This document shows positions 34,776 through 43,647 of a stretch of DNA of 47,429 nt, one piece after another. The stretch lies in NCBI GenBank assembly GCA_020628475.1, contig JAHDFB010000020.1, positions 1 to 47,429 on the forward strand. The letters are read 5' to 3'. Every line of letters begins with the position of its first letter. The stretch's first letter is position 1. The stretch comes from Saprospiraceae bacterium. Lineage in GTDB: Bacteria; Bacteroidota; Bacteroidia; Chitinophagales; Saprospiraceae. The position numbers and the translations under genes were made by a program. Below the pieces are notes generated by a model. The model saw nothing but the letters and a program-made list of their open reading frames with translations. It was not told the origin of the DNA and did not search any database.

Positions 34776-36392
34776 ATGAAGACATTTCTGTTCGCCTTGT
34801 CCATGATTTGCTTTACTTTCACCTATCATTCTGCCCTCGCTCAAGAATTGAACAGTAGTAATCTTCCCATTATCATCATAGAAACCGATGATGAGATTCC
34901 CGACGAACCCAAGATTTCAGGCTCCATGGGTATCATCTATAATGGCGATGGACAAATCAATCAGATCAGTGATGCCTTTACAGAATACGAGGGAAATATT
35001 GCCATCGAAACACGAGGAAACTCCACACAAGGATTTGATAAGAAAACCTACTCCATAGAATTACGGGACAATGATGATAATGATCTGACGGCCAATCTAT
35101 TTGATATGGGTGGAGAGGAAGATTGGATACTGCATGCCATGGTTATCGATAAATCCCAGATTCGAATTCCCATGAGTTTTTACTTGGCCCAACGAATGGG
35201 TAACTATGCCACTGATTGGAAATATGTCGAATTGATCCTCAACGATGAATATCAAGGGTTATATATTCTTACGGAAAAAATAAAACGTGATGATGATCGA
35301 GTAGATATTGCCAAGTTAGATAGCGATGATATTGCCGGAGATTCTGTAACGGGAGGATACATTCTTCGTATTGATTGGTTGGACGAATTTGACGATGATC
35401 AAGGATTTGAATCGGATTATGAATCACAGTCTGGGGATCCGATGACCTTCCAATGGTATTATCCAAAAGCCGAAAACATTCAAGAACAGCAGGCAGAATA
35501 TATTCAAGATTGGATGTCCCAGTTTGAAGAAGCCCTATTCTCATCCAATTACTTCAACGAAAATGGACAACGGTATACGGATTATATCGATCTCAATGCT
35601 TTTGTCGACTTTTTGATCATCAACGAATTGAGTAAAAATGCTGACGGATACAAACTAAGTAGTTATGTTCACAAGGATAAAGACAGTAAAGGTGGACGAC
35701 TGAAGGCAGGACCAATCTGGGATTTCGATCAAACCTATGGGGTCTCCTTAGTCTGTTCCAATCATCTAAGTTATGGGTGGACATATCAACAAAATCAAAA
35801 CGACTGTGAAGATTTAGAAAGTATGCCCCTTTGGTGGCAAGCCATGATGGAAGATACCGTCTTTCAAAACCGACTTCACTGTCGATGGTCTGATTTTAGA
35901 AATCAGTTTCTGCACATAGATAGTCTGCATCAATATATCGATGATAATCGATCTTGGATCAGTGAAGCCATCGATCGTAACTTTACGCGCTGGGATAACC
36001 ATATAGGAGAATCTATCTGGATCGAACCAGATCCCATTCCACAATCCTATGAGGAAGAAATCATCTATTTAAAAAATTGGATTTCAGAGCGAGTCGCCTG
36101 GTTAGACGAACATATTCCAGGGAATTGTGATCAAGATATTGTATATAATAATAACTACAGCAGTCACTCATCCGACTTTGAAGTATATCCCAATCCAACG
36201 TCCGGCATTATCACTATACGGAGTAATGTAGACTATCCGAGTGATTTCCGCTTATTCGATGTATTTGGTACCGTCCATTATCAAGGTACGATTCGTCAAG
36301 AACAAGAATTTGTCGATATCAGTAGGCTTCCCAATAACATTTATTTCTTACAGATCGGTGAGCAAACCAAGCGAGTGATTTTGTTGCATTAG
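34776..36392 (+). CDS. CotH-like protein with T9SS sorting domain
   Basis: 538 residues from the ATG at 34776, which puts the signal peptide (MKTFLFALSMICFTFTYHSA) at the N-terminus; an in-frame ATG at 34737 would add 13 residues. The CotH kinase-like domain shows GNSTQGFDKKTYSIELRD, EEDWILHAMVIDKSQIRIPM, YQGLYILTEKIKRDDDRVDI and LKAGPIWDFDQTYG. The WDFD aspartate corresponds to the metal-binding site of CotH. A T9SS C-terminal domain (FEVYPNPTSGIITIRS to the end) follows. CotH of Bacillus is a spore-coat protein kinase; exported bacterial relatives have unknown substrates. Its stop shares bases with that of the convergent gene. Confidence 0.9.
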   Translation: MKTFLFALSMICFTFTYHSALAQELNSSNLPIIIIETDDEIPDEPKISGSMGIIYNGDGQINQISDAFTEYEGNIAIETRGNSTQGFDKKTYSIELRDNDDNDLTANLFDMGGEEDWILHAMVIDKSQIRIPMSFYLAQRMGNYATDWKYVELILNDEYQGLYILTEKIKRDDDRVDIAKLDSDDIAGDSVTGGYILRIDWLDEFDDDQGFESDYESQSGDPMTFQWYYPKAENIQEQQAEYIQDWMSQFEEALFSSNYFNENGQRYTDYIDLNAFVDFLIINELSKNADGYKLSSYVHKDKDSKGGRLKAGPIWDFDQTYGVSLVCSNHLSYGWTYQQNQNDCEDLESMPLWWQAMMEDTVFQNRLHCRWSDFRNQFLHIDSLHQYIDDNRSWISEAIDRNFTRWDNHIGESIWIEPDPIPQSYEEEIIYLKNWISERVAWLDEHIPGNCDQDIVYNNNYSSHSSDFEVYPNPTSGIITIRSNVDYPSDFRLFDVFGTVHYQGTIRQEQEFVDISRLPNNIYFLQIGEQTKRVILLH

Positions 36393-37762
36393 AATCGATA
36401 GACATATCCACCCTGAATGCCAATTTGCTGAACGTATTCTTTAACCGGATCTGATTGGGCGCTTAAAGCATTCAAACTCTGTCGATAACGTAAACGAAGT
36501 GAACATGCTGATTGACGATTGATACGATAATTCAGTCCGATGGCACCTTGATACCAAAAACTAGGCCGTAAACCATATAAAGCTTGTCCAGGAGCTAATT
36601 CTTGCGCTTGATTAAACAATTGTCCAACATATCTCATACGCAGACCTAGCACCAATCCCGACTCTACGAAAACATCCCATTGACGGATGCTTTGCTGAAA
36701 GCCTACATGAAGGGGCACATGTATCATTTGTAGTTGATTATATACCGTCCATTTTCGAATGACTTCTTCTTCCGCGACATAAGACCCAACCATGAAGGTA
36801 GAATCTCCTAGGTAATTAACATCAATTTGGACGATGCCCGTATCCTGACCTTGCTGAGTGAAAGACTCCTGATATTTAAATTCATAATGATACTGCCCGA
36901 CTTCCAATCCTGTACCAAGATAAAAACGGTCAGAAATATATTTGTTGAAATCTATACCAACAGAGACATAATCCAATGCTCGTTCACTCTCTTCACGTAA
37001 AGCTGCATGCAGCGTTCCAAGCTCGCTATTTACGGTATAATTTGAGTTAAAACGGTCATAAGAGGCATAAGCACGCATGAAATAATCCGACTGATTCATT
37101 TCTTTTTTAGGAAGCTGTATAGGCTTTTCCGGTAATTCCAGCTGAATAGGAAATAGAACTGCTTTAGTACGTTGATCTAACCAAGTCATGGCATGTCTTG
37201 GAATCATAATATCAGAGACCGTCGATACTTGAAGCCGTTCTGCTTCCGGATCAACCTTCTTCTCTTTGTTTATCTCGAGCATAGTAAATTGTGGAGTTAT
37301 TATTTCTTCCACTTCCATTTTTCCTTCGAAGCTATTAAGATGATTATCTACTTTAATTTCTACAGGAATTTCCGCTGGTACTTCGACCCCATTAGTCTGC
37401 TCTTCCCATCTTTCCAAATGCGGTGCTGCTACAGTGGATTCCTTTACGTTGTCCGTCTCTATAGAGCTTGTTTGGGCAGGTACCGTAGATATCTCGACAG
37501 GCTTCTCTGAAGATTTGGTGGCATCGACCTCTGTACTTGGCACTTCTGACATTGGTGACGCTACTACTTCATACTCTCCAAAATAATACCATGATGTCAA
37601 GAATATGGCTATGGTCAAGCCTGAAAACAGGAGCAAGATCAAAGCTTTTTTTCGTCGCTTCGGAACGATACCTAAAGCCGCATACAATGCTTCCTTATCT
37701 ACTGGTTCTTCATGAGATTGAAGACGCGCTCTTATTTTATCTTCTATGCTAAACTTGTCCAT
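36389..37762 (-). CDS. Membrane-anchored barrel-like protein of an ECF sigma operon
   Basis: 457 residues. An N-terminal cytoplasmic-like part (1-37, MDKFSIEDKIRARLQSHEEP...) precedes one membrane helix (about 39-60, ALILLLFSGLTIAIFLTSWY), a Ser/Glu/Pro-rich linker (about 65-200), and a C-terminal region of about 220 residues with alternating amphipathic strands (YVSVGIDFNKYISDRFYLGT, GLEVGQYHYEF) ending QGGYVYRF. That end has the aromatic C-terminal residue typical of outer-membrane barrels. Its start overlaps the sigma factor by 19 bases, an arrangement used by anti-sigma factors. Inference: the N-terminus could bind sigma while the barrel-like part lies outside. It has no standard anti-sigma motif that I recognise. 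Confidence 0.65.
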   Translation of the reverse strand: MDKFSIEDKIRARLQSHEEPVDKEALYAALGIVPKRRKKALILLLFSGLTIAIFLTSWYYFGEYEVVASPMSEVPSTEVDATKSSEKPVEISTVPAQTSSIETDNVKESTVAAPHLERWEEQTNGVEVPAEIPVEIKVDNHLNSFEGKMEVEEIITPQFTMLEINKEKKVDPEAERLQVSTVSDIMIPRHAMTWLDQRTKAVLFPIQLELPEKPIQLPKKEMNQSDYFMRAYASYDRFNSNYTVNSELGTLHAALREESERALDYVSVGIDFNKYISDRFYLGTGLEVGQYHYEFKYQESFTQQGQDTGIVQIDVNYLGDSTFMVGSYVAEEEVIRKWTVYNQLQMIHVPLHVGFQQSIRQWDVFVESGLVLGLRMRYVGQLFNQAQELAPGQALYGLRPSFWYQGAIGLNYRINRQSACSLRLRYRQSLNALSAQSDPVKEYVQQIGIQGGYVYRF

Positions 37763-38355
37763 GATTCTGTTTTATTCATCTTCAAAATTTTAATCCTCAA
37801 CATTTCTTTAGATCGAGCGAGTCGCGATCTTGATGAAGATTCGTTGATACCCAGTAATGCTGCAATTTCCTTATGATTGTAACCGTCAATTTCTACTAGG
37901 TTAAAAATCTCTCGGTAGATATCTGGCAAAGTCTCAATCAACTTCAAAATATCATTCGTTTTCATGGTATCAATAACCGCTGGATTTACTTTGGGGGTTC
38001 TTGTTGGTATTTCGTTAATGGGTATAGTATTTGGTTTTTTGCGTCTCAATTCACTCAAGCAAGTATTGATGGCAACGGTAGAAATCCAAGATTCTATTTT
38101 TGCCTTATGGGGATCGTAGGTTTGAATTTTATCTAAAATTTTGACCCAGCTAATCTGTAATTGATCTTGGGCCAGATTACGATCACCCATGTATCGACAA
38201 CAAATAGCATACAGAAAATCACTGTATCTTTCGACAAATTGTCGCTGAAATCTCGGACGCTTTTTACAGCATCCATCAATGATTCTCTGTATGTTATTCG
38301 GATTTTTCAAGTTATTATAGTGCTTTAAATGCTGCATTAATTCGAACCGACTCAT
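37744..38355 (-). CDS. ECF-type RNA polymerase sigma factor
   Basis: 203 residues. Region 2 (about 40-105): RYSDFLYAICCRYMGDRNLA, QDQLQISWVKILDKIQTYDP and the following WISTVAINTCLSELRRKKP match sigma-70 r2 (region 2.1-2.4). Region 4 (about 135-185): LIETLPDIYREIFNLVEIDG, YNHKEIAALLGINESSSRSR and LARSKEMLR form the helix-turn-helix. The start overlaps the upstream gene's end by 41 bases (ATG at 38355; MQHLKHY at 38337 is an alternative), so translation is probably coupled. It sits between a surface lipoprotein and a membrane-anchored protein, suggesting an envelope-responsive module. Confidence 0.92.
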   Translation of the reverse strand: MSRFELMQHLKHYNNLKNPNNIQRIIDGCCKKRPRFQRQFVERYSDFLYAICCRYMGDRNLAQDQLQISWVKILDKIQTYDPHKAKIESWISTVAINTCLSELRRKKPNTIPINEIPTRTPKVNPAVIDTMKTNDILKLIETLPDIYREIFNLVEIDGYNHKEIAALLGINESSSRSRLARSKEMLRIKILKMNKTESWTSLA

Positions 38356-41053
38356 TACAATCTGTAATGGTGAAAATTGGAGATTGCTCTGTACTAGGAT
38401 CTATATCATTACCATAAAATTCATCACCATTCAGATCAGAAATTTCCATCCCAACTGGAATCTGTGGAACAATATAATAATCTCCTGGTTCCATATTTCT
38501 AAATACATATCCACCTGAACTATTAATGTTCGTTTCTCCAACAAACTGATCATTTGAATCATATATAGTTACAATGGCTGAAGATATAGGGGAATCCGAA
38601 TCTGTATCATAAAATCCTTCTGTTCCACCGTCCTTATCTTCCCACAAGAATCCAGCAATCATATTATTGTAAGAGAAAACCTCTACAGACGTCGTCGTAG
38701 AATTATTTAAAGCGTCTGTTACAGTCAATTCATAGGTTCCGCCTTCAGCTACTGTCAATTGAACCGTGCCATCGACCACCTCAGATTGTCCATCGCTCAA
38801 TTCAATGGAGTATGGTTTCATACCACCTGAAATGACACATTGAATCTGTAAATCTGGTACACAACCGAATCCGTACATAAAGGCATTCACATGACTTGGT
38901 GGCTTGAAGCCTATATCTATATTATTCATTACTTCTCCGTCGCCGATATAGAAAATCTCTGTTTCAAAACCAAAGCTATCACTATCTTTAAAATCATTGT
39001 CTTTTGTAGGGTCCCCTACTTGGTAATCCGTCACTTCATAATTTGCATCATACAGAGTCAACATATAATTTCCTGGACGAATTCCAGTAAAGGTATATGC
39101 ATTACCATCTGGATAAGCTTGTACTGTTCCCAAATCTACTTGGCCTGTTTCATTCACCCTCGTGATACGCAATACATTTACACAAGCATCGTCCTCATCA
39201 GCTCCATCACGGGTTCCATTCTCATTGAGGTCAACCCATACTCGGCCATTAATAGTCGCTTCATTGAATTGTTCGGTAATTTTTGACCGAAAAGAACCGG
39301 TAACAAATAATTCTTGATTCATTGGTGATCCATCGGCACTACTTAACAAATAGCCTTCAAAGGTTCCAGAAACCAATTCGTTGGTCATATCAACCTCTAG
39401 AAGATTGACCGTAAATTGATCACATATGAAATTGACATTTTCATTATCCGTGCATTGTAGATAAAGACCATTTGGATTCTCAGAATCCGGCGGCAATGAT
39501 GCTATGGTTTCTGAAGGATTATAATCACCTACAGTCGCACCTGGGAAGCTTGTTTTAAAGGTATAGCCTATTCCCGTATTTTTGCCAACAAGTGTGATTT
39601 TATTTCCATTGATAATATAACTTTCTGGATCTTCGATCAACCAGTAATCACCTCCATCCACACTAAAAGAAATAAATTCTCCCAATTGCTCACATACTGT
39701 CACATTACCATAGTTGTTTTCCGAACTCGATAAGTCAATATTCAGTTCGTCCGATACATTCTGGTTCAGGCCATCATAGAATTTGACTTTATGTTCAACA
39801 TTCGTACATGCCGTATACACAGCAAATATGTCTCCGTTACTATCCGCACTCAATAATTGATTCGTTCCTAATATGGCATAAGCACCGGTCAACGTTTCTC
39901 CAACACAACCTTTCAAGGATGCAGAAATATTCGTACTTGCGATTAATATATCGACGATCACATCCCCCATATCTGTATCTGTACTAAATGGACCAATTTC
40001 TTCTTCGAATACTAATTCATCACAACTACTAACGCGCATCGTTAATAAGGCATCATTTGGAACTTTTCCTTCAAAATATCCGACATTATTGGTGTAGCCT
40101 ACTGCCGAATTAGCACTGCCTTCTGTTAATGTGATTGCTTTATTTGCTATTGGGGCGCCGTCACTGGTTTTTAGATAGCCCTCCAATTGAATGAAGTCAT
40201 TCGGAACATCACAATTCCAGAAAGAAAAATGATTGACAGATCCGACATACTCCATACCTTCTTTTTTGGCCGAGAATTCTTCAACCCATTTACCGGTCGC
40301 ATTATCTACGGACCACAAAGGAATTGAATTGGGTGCCTGATCCATCAAACTTGCTGGAATAGGGAATGATAAAGTAGCTAATTGATCATTGCCAATTTGT
40401 AATTTCTGACCAGAATCTGATTCTAACTCAACAGCCATCATACCATAGGTACTCAATACAACATTGTTTCCAGAAGCATCCACACCCTCTAAATTGGCCG
40501 GACTATTCGTAGCTAAACGCAGATCTGTTGGATCATACCAATGTGCATATACGGAAACGCTTCCATTGTATACATTCCCCGCCTCATCTACGATGGCATT
40601 GGCTGGAAAATCTACTTTTGCATTATTATTAAAGACGACTTGATCTCCTTGATCGGATTGAAATTTTATTGGGTCACCCTTTTCAGTTAATTGAAGTTCG
40701 ATAAAGATTTTCTCATCCGACTTGTGCGGATAGATGATTCTATAGGCATCGAAATAACCATTTTTTTCCGCTTTAAATCGACTACCAGCATCATTGACTT
40801 TGGTTTGGCGTAACACGAAAACACCGTTTTCATCCGATTGTCCCATGCGATCCCCCACCTTTATTTGTACATTTTCAATAGGCAGATTGGATTTATCCAG
40901 CATTATTCCATGGATATCTACTACGAGATTGACAGAAGGGTCTGGTTTGTTGTTAATGATTTCATCCTCAAATCGATCTTTTCGACATCCGGATGCAATG
41001 ATTACAATGCCCAAAACCAAGATACAAAGGATACTATTTATGCTTGTTTTCAT
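38315..41053 (-). CDS. Large surface lipoprotein with SdrD-B-like and regulatory-like beta domains
   Basis: 912 residues with a lipoprotein signal (CILVLGIVIIASGC), acylated Cys near residue 23. A carboxypeptidase-regulatory-like fold (about 44-120; GIMLDKSNLPIENVQIKVGD) comes first, then a region of about 100-250 resembling a secreted beta-sandwich (VSVYAHWYDPTDLRLATNSP). More beta-rich repeats follow. Two SdrD_B-like (Cna B-type) domains come towards the end: VWVDLNENGTRDGADEDDA (about 605) and GFLWEDKDGGTEGFYDTDSD (about 810). These folds are common in adhesins and cell-surface proteins. First gene of the three-gene ECF sigma operon; the sigma start lies inside its 3' end. No enzymatic motif is seen. 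Confidence 0.75.
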   Translation of the reverse strand: MKTSINSILCILVLGIVIIASGCRKDRFEDEIINNKPDPSVNLVVDIHGIMLDKSNLPIENVQIKVGDRMGQSDENGVFVLRQTKVNDAGSRFKAEKNGYFDAYRIIYPHKSDEKIFIELQLTEKGDPIKFQSDQGDQVVFNNNAKVDFPANAIVDEAGNVYNGSVSVYAHWYDPTDLRLATNSPANLEGVDASGNNVVLSTYGMMAVELESDSGQKLQIGNDQLATLSFPIPASLMDQAPNSIPLWSVDNATGKWVEEFSAKKEGMEYVGSVNHFSFWNCDVPNDFIQLEGYLKTSDGAPIANKAITLTEGSANSAVGYTNNVGYFEGKVPNDALLTMRVSSCDELVFEEEIGPFSTDTDMGDVIVDILIASTNISASLKGCVGETLTGAYAILGTNQLLSADSNGDIFAVYTACTNVEHKVKFYDGLNQNVSDELNIDLSSSENNYGNVTVCEQLGEFISFSVDGGDYWLIEDPESYIINGNKITLVGKNTGIGYTFKTSFPGATVGDYNPSETIASLPPDSENPNGLYLQCTDNENVNFICDQFTVNLLEVDMTNELVSGTFEGYLLSSADGSPMNQELFVTGSFRSKITEQFNEATINGRVWVDLNENGTRDGADEDDACVNVLRITRVNETGQVDLGTVQAYPDGNAYTFTGIRPGNYMLTLYDANYEVTDYQVGDPTKDNDFKDSDSFGFETEIFYIGDGEVMNNIDIGFKPPSHVNAFMYGFGCVPDLQIQCVISGGMKPYSIELSDGQSEVVDGTVQLTVAEGGTYELTVTDALNNSTTTSVEVFSYNNMIAGFLWEDKDGGTEGFYDTDSDSPISSAIVTIYDSNDQFVGETNINSSGGYVFRNMEPGDYYIVPQIPVGMEISDLNGDEFYGNDIDPSTEQSPIFTITDCNESVRINAAFKAL

Positions 41054-41262
41054 TTTTTTATTTTTCTCGATGATCGGATTGGAAATTTCTTCAATCCTAA
41101 AATATCGGAGCGGCTCACATCGGCATTACTACCACCAAATCAAATTCGCTGCAAGAATTTCAAAATTATTTAAAAAATAATTTGTCAGCAGCAGTACTCA
41201 CTCATCCAGCAAACATCGTAAAGTGCAATAATTACAAAGATTATATCGTATTTTTACCATAG

Positions 41263-42426
41263 ATGCGGCTCTGTCATTCTATCATATTATTTTTTTTGGT
41301 CACCAGTACCTTTGGACAGCATGTACAGTGCTTACAACAGGGTATGTATGAGCCAGAATCTCAAGAAATATTCATTCAGACACGAGAAAAAACACATCTG
41401 ACAGTAGTCATCCATGTTTTACACAGAACCTCTATCGACAGTATCAGCGATGAGCAAATTTTATCGCAAATAGACGTTTTGAATGAGGACTTCAATCAGC
41501 TCAATGATAACTTCGATGGTACGCCAGCTGTATTTAAAGAAGTAGCGGCTAGCGTAGACGTTCAATTTTGCTTAGCGGACAAAGACCCGGATGGAAATCC
41601 AACCACAGGAATTACAAGAACCAAAACCAATATTGATGATATAGGACTTACCGAAGCCTATTATCAAACTAATTTGGGTGGCATTGATGCTTGGGATCCC
41701 AGTCGCTACATCAATATTTGGGTAGCTGATCTAGGCAATTCGAGTATTTCCGGTTCCGGCACCTTTCCAGACCAGGCTGATCCGCCAGGAAAAGATGGGA
41801 TTCTAATGAGTTTTAAATTCTTTGGGAGAGAAGGTGTGGCTGAAGAATTTTATCCACATGATCTCGGTCGAATTTGCGTCCATGAAATGGGACATTATTT
41901 CGGTCTACCTCATACTTTTGGTACCATTGGAAATGGATGCAATGATGACGATGGATTTAATGATACCCCCTTACAAGATGATCCCAGTTTTGCTTGCCCA
42001 GATTTTCCTGCAGCAGACATCTGCACACAAAACAATGGCGTGATGTTTATGAACTTTATGGATTATACCGATGATGCCTGTATGACCATGTTCACCGCAG
42101 AACAAAAAAATCGTATTCATCAGACCTTGAATGGACCAAGAAGTTCTTTAAAAGACAATTTGGATAATATATGTATAGTACAGACCGAAACACCACCAGA
42201 AACAAAGGATTGGAATTTCTTTCCGAACCCAGCCAAGGACGAAATCATACTTGAAGATGAGCAATATACTGGTGAAAAAATGTCCATCTACGACACCCAA
42301 GGTCAACTCGTACTTTGGGCGAAAGCCCTCCAAAGAAAAAGCCAAATCTCCTTATCTGCATTGCAAGCAGGCATCTATTATGTACACTATAAAAATAGCT
42401 TCAAAAAGCTGCTTATCGTTGAATAA
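41263..42426 (+). CDS. Secreted M43 (pappalysin-type) zinc metalloprotease with T9SS domain
   Basis: 387 residues with a signal peptide (MRLCHSIILFFLVTSTFGQ). The catalytic domain has the extended zinc motif HEMGHYFGLPH beginning at H207 (CVHEMGHYFGLPHTFG), and the Met-turn segment MNFMDYTDDACMTMFTAEQ. The T9SS C-terminal domain (about 315-387; NFFPNPAKDEIILEDEQYTG to KLLIVE) ends the protein. Such enzymes (cytophagalysin/ulilysin relatives) degrade extracellular proteins. Its 3' end overlaps the convergent hydrolase gene by 14 bases. Confidence 0.93.
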   Translation: MRLCHSIILFFLVTSTFGQHVQCLQQGMYEPESQEIFIQTREKTHLTVVIHVLHRTSIDSISDEQILSQIDVLNEDFNQLNDNFDGTPAVFKEVAASVDVQFCLADKDPDGNPTTGITRTKTNIDDIGLTEAYYQTNLGGIDAWDPSRYINIWVADLGNSSISGSGTFPDQADPPGKDGILMSFKFFGREGVAEEFYPHDLGRICVHEMGHYFGLPHTFGTIGNGCNDDDGFNDTPLQDDPSFACPDFPAADICTQNNGVMFMNFMDYTDDACMTMFTAEQKNRIHQTLNGPRSSLKDNLDNICIVQTETPPETKDWNFFPNPAKDEIILEDEQYTGEKMSIYDTQGQLVLWAKALQRKSQISLSALQAGIYYVHYKNSFKKLLIVE

Positions 42427-43642
42427 GAAAAAAGCTGCTTTGACTTCCTTGTTCGGATTGAATCTGTAAGGAGTATAAACCAGTATTCAGTGAACTTACA
42501 TCGATGGTTACTTCTCGATCTATGGATTGGCTATGTACAAGCCGTCCCATCGAATCAAAAATAGTACATCGTACCCTTTCTTGAATCCCTGAAATCACCA
42601 ATTGATGACTCGTTGGATTCGGATAAATCGTCCAACTTCTATGATCTTCTTCAGATATCTGTACGAGCGTACCACAAATAATTTCTGCAAAAGTAGTATC
42701 GGCATGTCCCGTAAAACTGTTACGATCGTCCTCAAACATCGGAGAAAAGTAAATATCCGCATGCCCTCCGTCTTCTACTGTATATAAATAACCCAACGCT
42801 CCTATATTATCCGTTCGCTGAATAATATTTCCACTTCCGTGTAAGGATATAATATCAATACCTAATACAGATGCGAATGCTTTACCATAACCCACTGTTT
42901 CATCGGCTGTTCCATGAAAACTTTGAATAATTGGATCATTGATGTCTATCCAACTCGTATCATAGATGGCTCCAGACAAGTTCAATATTCCTTGAACATC
43001 CGTATCATAAATTAAGTAATCCGGATTTCCACTATTCCCTTCGAATCCACCATTTTGATCCACAACATCCAGAATAAAATCTTGGCTTATTTCTCCTTCA
43101 TCCAGAACTCCAGCCAAAAGAGCCGTAATGGCTCCTGCGGAATATCCACCAATAAACATCATATTACCATCAATATTGTATGGATTATCGCTTGCTGAAG
43201 AATGCTTAAAATAACGGATAGCAGCCCGCATATCATGCGACGCTTTGACAGCTATATCCATGCTACCGATCGAGTCTGGAATACCGTTTACAATATCCAA
43301 TAATCGATAATCTATCGCAGCCGCCACATATCCCAATCGAGCTAGTCGTTCGCAATACGGCGTCATTTCCACCTTATTACCGCTAATAAAAGCTCCTGAA
43401 TGCGCTAAAATGAATATTGGCCTTGCATCGGCATCATCCACTTCCGGATAAAATACATTCATGAATAAATTTGTACTGTCACCATTGGGAAGCACATTAC
43501 TTCCATATTGGACCTCCTCTTGAATAATATTGTCAAAACCTTCGACAACATATCGTTCTCCATTACAGCCGTAGTCAAATTGCGCTTGAACTGACGTTAA
43601 AAGACTTAACAAAATAAGCAGTACAGTAAAAACTCTATTCAT
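42413..43642 (-). CDS. Exported alpha/beta hydrolase with T9SS domain
   Basis: 409 residues with a signal peptide (MNRVFTVLLILLSLLTSVQA). Carboxylesterase/BD-FAE-type fold: oxyanion-hole segment ILAHSGAFISGNK, nucleophile elbow GGYSAGAITALL (Ser at about residue 170), then SFHGTADETVGYG (acid) and a C-terminal His in VEDGGHADIYF. A T9SS C-terminal domain (about 330-409; WTIYPNPTSHQLVISGIQER to SSFFLIQR) follows. Likely a surface esterase or lipase, substrate unknown. Last gene of the operon with the DUF5723 and lipoprotein genes (five-base gap upstream). Confidence 0.9.
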   Translation of the reverse strand: MNRVFTVLLILLSLLTSVQAQFDYGCNGERYVVEGFDNIIQEEVQYGSNVLPNGDSTNLFMNVFYPEVDDADARPIFILAHSGAFISGNKVEMTPYCERLARLGYVAAAIDYRLLDIVNGIPDSIGSMDIAVKASHDMRAAIRYFKHSSASDNPYNIDGNMMFIGGYSAGAITALLAGVLDEGEISQDFILDVVDQNGGFEGNSGNPDYLIYDTDVQGILNLSGAIYDTSWIDINDPIIQSFHGTADETVGYGKAFASVLGIDIISLHGSGNIIQRTDNIGALGYLYTVEDGGHADIYFSPMFEDDRNSFTGHADTTFAEIICGTLVQISEEDHRSWTIYPNPTSHQLVISGIQERVRCTIFDSMGRLVHSQSIDREVTIDVSSLNTGLYSLQIQSEQGSQSSFFLIQR

Positions 43643-43647
43643 ATTTC

